Origin: Bacillota bacterium
Lineage (GTDB): Bacteria; Bacillota; Clostridia; Oscillospirales; Oscillospiraceae
DNA: 9,351 bases
Direction of reading: 5' to 3'
Assembly: GCA_009781925.1 (NCBI GenBank)
Contig: WQUU01000251.1
Location: 1 to 9,351, forward strand
The notes below the pieces were generated by a model. That model saw nothing but the letters and a program-made list of their open reading frames with translations. It made no database searches and was not told the origin of the DNA. A program made the position numbers and the translations under genes. Shown piece after piece: positions 6,106-9,351 of the stretch. Position 1 is the stretch's first letter; each line of letters starts with the position of its first letter.

Positions 6106-7616
6106 TGTACTATCTCGGTATTGACAACGGCGGCACCGGATGCCGGGCCGTACTTTTCACGAAGGACGGTCGCCAGGTCGCGGCGGCGAGCGAGGCGCTG
6201 ACCCTTGACACGCCCGGCCCGGGACGCACGGAGCGCGACATGGAAGCGCTGTGGGACGCGAACTGCCACGTTATCCGCGCCGTGATCGAAAAGGCGGGCA
6301 TCGACGCGGGAGAAATTCGCGCGATTGCCTGTTGCGGACATGGCAAAGGACTCTACCTCTGGGGTAAAGATAACAAACCCGCCTATCCCGGCATTGTCAG
6401 CACCGACGGGAGAGCCTGGGCATATTCCGAGCGGTGGCAGCGAGACGGTACCGCCGATCATGTATTTGAAAGAGCGTGCCAGCAGACGCTTGCTTGCCAG
6501 CCGCCGGCGATCCTGTGCTGGCTCAAGGATAACGATCCCGCCGTGCTTGAGAGCATTCGCTGGATTTTTGAGGTGAAAGACTACATCCGTTTCTGCCTAA
6601 CCGGTGAGGCTCATGCCGAGCTGACGGATATGTCCGGTACTGGGATGCTGAATCTTCACACCCGCGCGTATGACCGGGAACTGCTCACGCTGTACGGCCT
6701 CGAAGCGCTAGAGAGCACGCTGCCCCCATTGGTTGGCTCGACTGCGCTCTGCGGCGCGGTGTCAGAGGATGCCGCCGCTCGTACCGGACTCATCGCCGGG
6801 ACACCTGTCGCGGGTGGGATGTTCGACATCGACGCCTGCGCAGCGGCGGCCGGCATCACCGGCGAAGCCAACATCGCCGTCATTGCCGGAACTTGGAGCA
6901 TCAATGAGTACATCGCAAAAATACCGGTGCTCGACCGCTCTGTCAAGATGAATTCGCTGTACTGCCTTAATAACTATTACCTGATTGAGGAGAGTAGCGC
7001 GACATCGGCGAGCAACCTGGCGTGGTTTATTGATATGTTCATGCCGGAACTTTATGAGGAAGCAAAAACGGCCGGGATGAACGTCTACGTTTACTACGAC
7101 AGCCTCGCCGCATCCGTTACGCCGGAGGAACAGAGCCTGATTTTCCTGCCGTACCTCTATGGCTCGAACGATGATCCGCGTGCGAAGGCGACGCTCCTAG
7201 GACTCGACAGCCATCACACGCGGGCGCACATCGCGCGCGCCGTGCTGGAGGGTATCTGCTTTTGCCACAAGGTGCATGTTAATCGGCTGCTGCGGAACAG
7301 GGAACACACGCGGGCGGTGAGGCTCGCGGGAGGCGCGGCGAAGTCCGCGCTGTGGTGCCAACTGTTCGCGGACATCTTTGAGTTGCCGGTCGAGCGCGTG
7401 GCCGCCGACGAGCTCGGGGCACTCGGCTGCGCGATGGCCGCCGCTGTCGCGGTGGGAGACTATGACAGCTTGGAGGACGCGGCGGCGCACATGACTGAGG
7501 TCGCCGGGCGCTTTGAGCCAAACCACAGCACGTTCGAAGCATACCGAGAAAAGTATAGGCTCTATTGTGATGTGTCTGCCGCGCTTGACCCGCTGTGGGC
7601 TGATTTAACTGATTGA
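6105..7616 (+). CDS. lyxK: FGGY-family carbohydrate kinase, L-xylulokinase-like
   Basis: 503 residues, matching E. coli LyxK (about 498). It phosphorylates a ketopentose, most likely L-xylulose to L-xylulose 5-phosphate, in the cytoplasm. Domain I begins with the phosphate-1 motif YLGIDNGGTGCRA (3-15). GHGKGLYLW (78-86) and AGGMFDIDA (237-244) follow; the latter contains the catalytic Asp241. The ATP-side motifs are AGTWSIN (261-267) and LAGGAAKSALWCQLFAD (407-423). The stretch FLPYLYGSNDDPRA followed by HTRAHIARAVLEGICF is close to E. coli LyxK FLPFLYGSN and HTRAHLLQAIYEGVVF. I take the ATG at 6105, which shares its A with the preceding TGA; a TTG at 6102 would add one residue. Sugar specificity among L-xylulose, L-ribulose and related ketoses is inferred from resemblance and the neighbouring epimerases. 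Confidence 0.9.
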   Translation: MYYLGIDNGGTGCRAVLFTKDGRQVAAASEALTLDTPGPGRTERDMEALWDANCHVIRAVIEKAGIDAGEIRAIACCGHGKGLYLWGKDNKPAYPGIVSTDGRAWAYSERWQRDGTADHVFERACQQTLACQPPAILCWLKDNDPAVLESIRWIFEVKDYIRFCLTGEAHAELTDMSGTGMLNLHTRAYDRELLTLYGLEALESTLPPLVGSTALCGAVSEDAAARTGLIAGTPVAGGMFDIDACAAAAGITGEANIAVIAGTWSINEYIAKIPVLDRSVKMNSLYCLNNYYLIEESSATSASNLAWFIDMFMPELYEEAKTAGMNVYVYYDSLAASVTPEEQSLIFLPYLYGSNDDPRAKATLLGLDSHHTRAHIARAVLEGICFCHKVHVNRLLRNREHTRAVRLAGGAAKSALWCQLFADIFELPVERVAADELGALGCAMAAAVAVGDYDSLEDAAAHMTEVAGRFEPNHSTFEAYREKYRLYCDVSAALDPLWADLTD

Positions 7617-7626
7617 TGGTGATGTT

Positions 7627-8316
7627 ATGCTGGAACAATTGAAAGAACAAGAATGTCAAGCAAATCTGTCACTGCCAAAATACGGCCTTGTCACCTTCAC
7701 CTGGGGAAATGTCAGCGGCGTTAATCGGGAAGCCGGACTCGTGGTCATTAAGCCCAGTGGTGTATCATATGAGGGCATGACCGAGACTGACATGATTGTC
7801 GTCAATCTAAACGGGAATGTCGTTGAGGGACAGTGGAAACCCTCCTCGGACACAGAGACACACCTGGTACTCTACCGCGCGTTTCCGGAGCTTGGCGGCA
7901 TTGTTCACACTCATAGCCGATGGGCCACGATCTATGCTCAAGCGGGGCGCGGTATTCCCCCGCTTGGCACGACACACGCTGATTATTTTCACGGGGAGAT
8001 CCCATGCACACGCAAAATGACGCCCGCAGAGATCACCATGGCCTACGAGCTTGAGACCGGAAATGTTATCATCGAGACTTTCCGGGACAGAAACCCAGCT
8101 TCGGTGCCTGCCGTGCTTGTAGCCAGCCACGGGCCGTTTACTTGGGGAAAAGATGCAAACGAGGCGGTTCATAATGCAGTAGTCTTAGAAGAGCTGGCCT
8201 TTATGGCCTGGAATAACCAGGGGATGGATCCACATATTGTACCGATGCAGCAGGAGCTGATGGATAAGCACTTTTTTCGTAAGCACGGTAACAGCGCGTA
8301 TTACGGGCAGAAGTAA
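7627..8316 (+). CDS. araD: L-ribulose-5-phosphate 4-epimerase (AraD/UlaF/SgbE family)
   Basis: 229 residues, class II aldolase/adducin fold, converting L-ribulose 5-phosphate to D-xylulose 5-phosphate through retro-aldol chemistry. Zinc ligands are visible: HTHS (H94, H96) and SHGP (H168). Substrate-binding GNVS (27-30), KPSG (42-45) and the KPSSDTETH block (71-79, D75) are present. Catalytic residues are also seen: D119 in THADY and the near-terminal tyrosine in AYYGQ. The sequence follows E. coli AraD nearly end to end, including the start MLEQLKEQE against MLEDLKRQV, which fixes the ATG at 7627 despite a weak SD (GGTGA, 7618-7622). It lies 10 bases after the kinase stop and completes the route into the pentose phosphate pathway. 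Confidence 0.95.
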   Translation: MLEQLKEQECQANLSLPKYGLVTFTWGNVSGVNREAGLVVIKPSGVSYEGMTETDMIVVNLNGNVVEGQWKPSSDTETHLVLYRAFPELGGIVHTHSRWATIYAQAGRGIPPLGTTHADYFHGEIPCTRKMTPAEITMAYELETGNVIIETFRDRNPASVPAVLVASHGPFTWGKDANEAVHNAVVLEELAFMAWNNQGMDPHIVPMQQELMDKHFFRKHGNSAYYGQK

Positions 8317-8331
8317 AACAGAAAAGCTATC

Positions 8332-8343
8332 TGAGTTCACTCA
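8332..8343. other. Short perfect palindrome in the 63-base gap after araD
   Basis: TGAGT-TC-ACTCA is a 10-base dyad with a 2-base centre, 16 bases after the 4-epimerase stop. It might be a small operator half-site pair, but a dyad this short can arise by chance. Nothing else is seen in the gap apart from a distant AAAGG (8360-8364) ahead of the next gene. Confidence 0.2.
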
Positions 8344-8379
8344 AGTAAATAGACCTTGGAAAGGCGTGAATATCCCAAA

Positions 8380-9174
8380 ATGAAGTTGAGTTTCACCACA
8401 ATGGCAACCCCACAGATGAGCGGAGCGGAGGCAATCAAAGCCGCAAGGCAATACGGCTATGACGGCGTCGATCTCCGCGTGTCGGAGGCGATGGGGGAGC
8501 TGACAGCCGAGTCCACATTTGAGGAGATCCGCGAATTAGTACGGGTATTCGATTCGGAGGGGATAGCACCGGCCGGGTTGCTGTGCTATGACGACCCCAG
8601 AGCCGATGAGCCGGATTCCTGGAATCGGCTGACTGAGTTCATACGGCGACACCTTGAAGTCGCAGCGGTTCTGGGGTCACCATCAATCCGCATCTTTGGC
8701 GGCGATCCGCACGCTACGGGAAATCCCTGGGACTATATAAGCAGGATGGCAGACGCTGTTTTGCAGGCGCTGTGCAAGAGCGAAGATACTGTATCAGTCC
8801 TAATCCAAAATCACGAAGACGGCTATTCCGTTCAAGACGCGCTTAAGCTGGCCGCCCAGATAAACAATGATCGATTCGGGCTGATCTTCTCACCGGATCA
8901 CTGTACCCTGATGAGCGAAACGCTATCCGAGCTGTACGCTCCGGCAAAGCCGGTTACAAGGCAGATTTATTATGCCGATCTTCTGATGCGGGATGGCCAA
9001 GAGCAGAGTGTTTTGCCGGGAAAAGGCGATGTGCCGCTGAAGGAGGTCTTCACCGCATTTGGCGGCGGCAAATACGACGGGTGGATCACATTTAAATGGG
9101 AGAAAATCTGGCATCCGGAACTGGAGCCTGCGGAAATCGCGCTCCCTTACTTTGTAGACTATATGAAAAAATAG
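8380..9174 (+). CDS. TIM-barrel sugar isomerase/epimerase-like protein (AP-endonuclease-2 superfamily) with a substituted metal site
   Basis: 264 residues from the ATG at 8380. The homology-like start is MKLSFTTMATP; the in-frame TTG at 8356 would add 8 residues. AAAGG at 8360-8364 is 15 bases away, so the initiation signal is weak. Recognisable blocks: YGYDGVDLRV (25-34), IRIFGG (103-108), LPGKGDVPL (212-220), YDGW (232-235) and WEKIWHPELEP (240-250), all typical of the family's sugar phosphate isomerase/epimerases. The four usual metal ligands (Glu, Asp, His, Glu) appear replaced by Q143 (LIQNHED, usually LIENHD), S171 (FSPDH, usually WDPAH), Y197 (IYYAD, usually VHVKD) and K239 (FKWEK, usually LEWEK). 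This is compared from memory of the family pattern. It may be catalytically dead, metal-free or of altered function. It probably belongs to the same operon, though a 63-base gap separates it from araD. Confidence 0.8.
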   Translation: MKLSFTTMATPQMSGAEAIKAARQYGYDGVDLRVSEAMGELTAESTFEEIRELVRVFDSEGIAPAGLLCYDDPRADEPDSWNRLTEFIRRHLEVAAVLGSPSIRIFGGDPHATGNPWDYISRMADAVLQALCKSEDTVSVLIQNHEDGYSVQDALKLAAQINNDRFGLIFSPDHCTLMSETLSELYAPAKPVTRQIYYADLLMRDGQEQSVLPGKGDVPLKEVFTAFGGGKYDGWITFKWEKIWHPELEPAEIALPYFVDYMKK

Positions 9175-9194
9175 GTGCGGACAATTAATGCAAT

Positions 9195-9200
9195 GGAGGG
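9195..9200 (+). promoter_or_regulatory. Shine-Dalgarno deciding the GTG start of the last gene
   Basis: GGAGGG lies seven bases before the GTG at 9208, ideal spacing. An in-frame ATG at 9193 exists, but using it would place this SD inside the coding region, so the GTG start is preferred. Confidence 0.6.
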
Positions 9201-9207
9201 ACAAACT

Positions 9208-9351
9208 GTGAGCCTCAATATTCTTGTCACCATGCCGGATGATGATATTCGGCATGGCTTTATTCCGGCTGAGACGGCAGATAAACTCGGCGCCATGGGA
9301 AATGTCATATGGAACTCCTCAGAAGAATCTTTCAGCGAAGCGGAGCTGAGA
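9208..9351 (+). CDS. N-terminus of a D-isomer-specific 2-hydroxyacid dehydrogenase (partial)
   Basis: Only the first 48 codons are in the window. The protein reads MSLNILVTMPDDD, then GFIPAETADKLGAMGNVIWN and SEEELR-like SFSEAELR. This pattern (ILVTMP, then L..LG.V.WN....L.E.EL) is typical of the N-terminal substrate domain of hydroxyacid dehydrogenases that lie in carbohydrate-utilisation clusters of Bacillota. The NAD-binding domain lies beyond the window. It starts 33 bases after the TIM-barrel gene and is probably cotranscribed. Specific substrate (glyoxylate, hydroxypyruvate or a sugar acid) cannot be told. Confidence 0.6.
   Translation, partial: MSLNILVTMPDDDIRHGFIPAETADKLGAMGNVIWNSSEESFSEAELR

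Noticed and set aside
5922..6461. Minus-strand open frame of 179 codons across the 3-epimerase/kinase junction
   Set aside because: It spans two well-supported plus-strand genes and shows no motif or SD.

Overview
The window reads as a Bacillota-type chromosomal segment, plausibly a polysaccharide-degrading Paenibacillus-like or clostridial bacterium. This rests on purine-rich Shine-Dalgarno sites, a large secreted-type carbohydrate-binding protein and a tightly packed sugar-catabolic operon. The taxonomic guess is inference from style, not from a marker gene. All recognisable genes lie on the + strand. I see no RNA gene, CRISPR array, insertion sequence or phage gene.

Layout. (1) 1-1590 is the C-terminal part of a large modular protein. 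It starts with the tail of a discoidin-like domain, followed by two near-identical ~250-residue units, each made of a CBM4/9/22-like domain and an IPT/TIG-like beta-sandwich. (2) 1627-1665 holds a strong hairpin. It is followed by a two-gene cassette: a PLP-dependent cysteine-synthase-family enzyme (1687-2655) and a 10-TM EamA/DMT exporter (2667-3569). (3) From 3615 a more GC-rich operon begins. It encodes a phosphomannose-isomerase-like cupin (3615-4832), a FucU/RbsD mutarotase (4826-5260), a UlaE/SgbU-type L-ribulose-5-phosphate 3-epimerase (5257-6105), an L-xylulokinase-like FGGY kinase (6105-7616) and an AraD-type L-ribulose-5-phosphate 4-epimerase (7627-8316). After a short gap come a TIM-barrel sugar isomerase/epimerase-like protein (8380-9174) and the start of a D-2-hydroxyacid dehydrogenase (9208-9351, cut by the window edge).

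How the genes work together (inference from family functions): mutarotation of an incoming aldose, isomerisation to L-xylulose, phosphorylation to L-xylulose 5-phosphate, 3-epimerisation to L-ribulose 5-phosphate and 4-epimerisation to D-xylulose 5-phosphate, which enters the pentose phosphate pathway. The last three steps are well supported by homology. The first step has no classical isomerase here (no RhaA, FucI, AraA or XylA), and the cupin at 3615-4832 is the natural candidate. That makes the operon a possible L-lyxose or L-xylose (or related sugar) route with a non-orthologous isomerase. The TIM-barrel protein at 8380-9174 appears to have lost all four metal ligands usual for its family, so it may be a pseudoenzyme or have a different chemistry. 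No transporter or regulator for the sugar operon is visible in the window.
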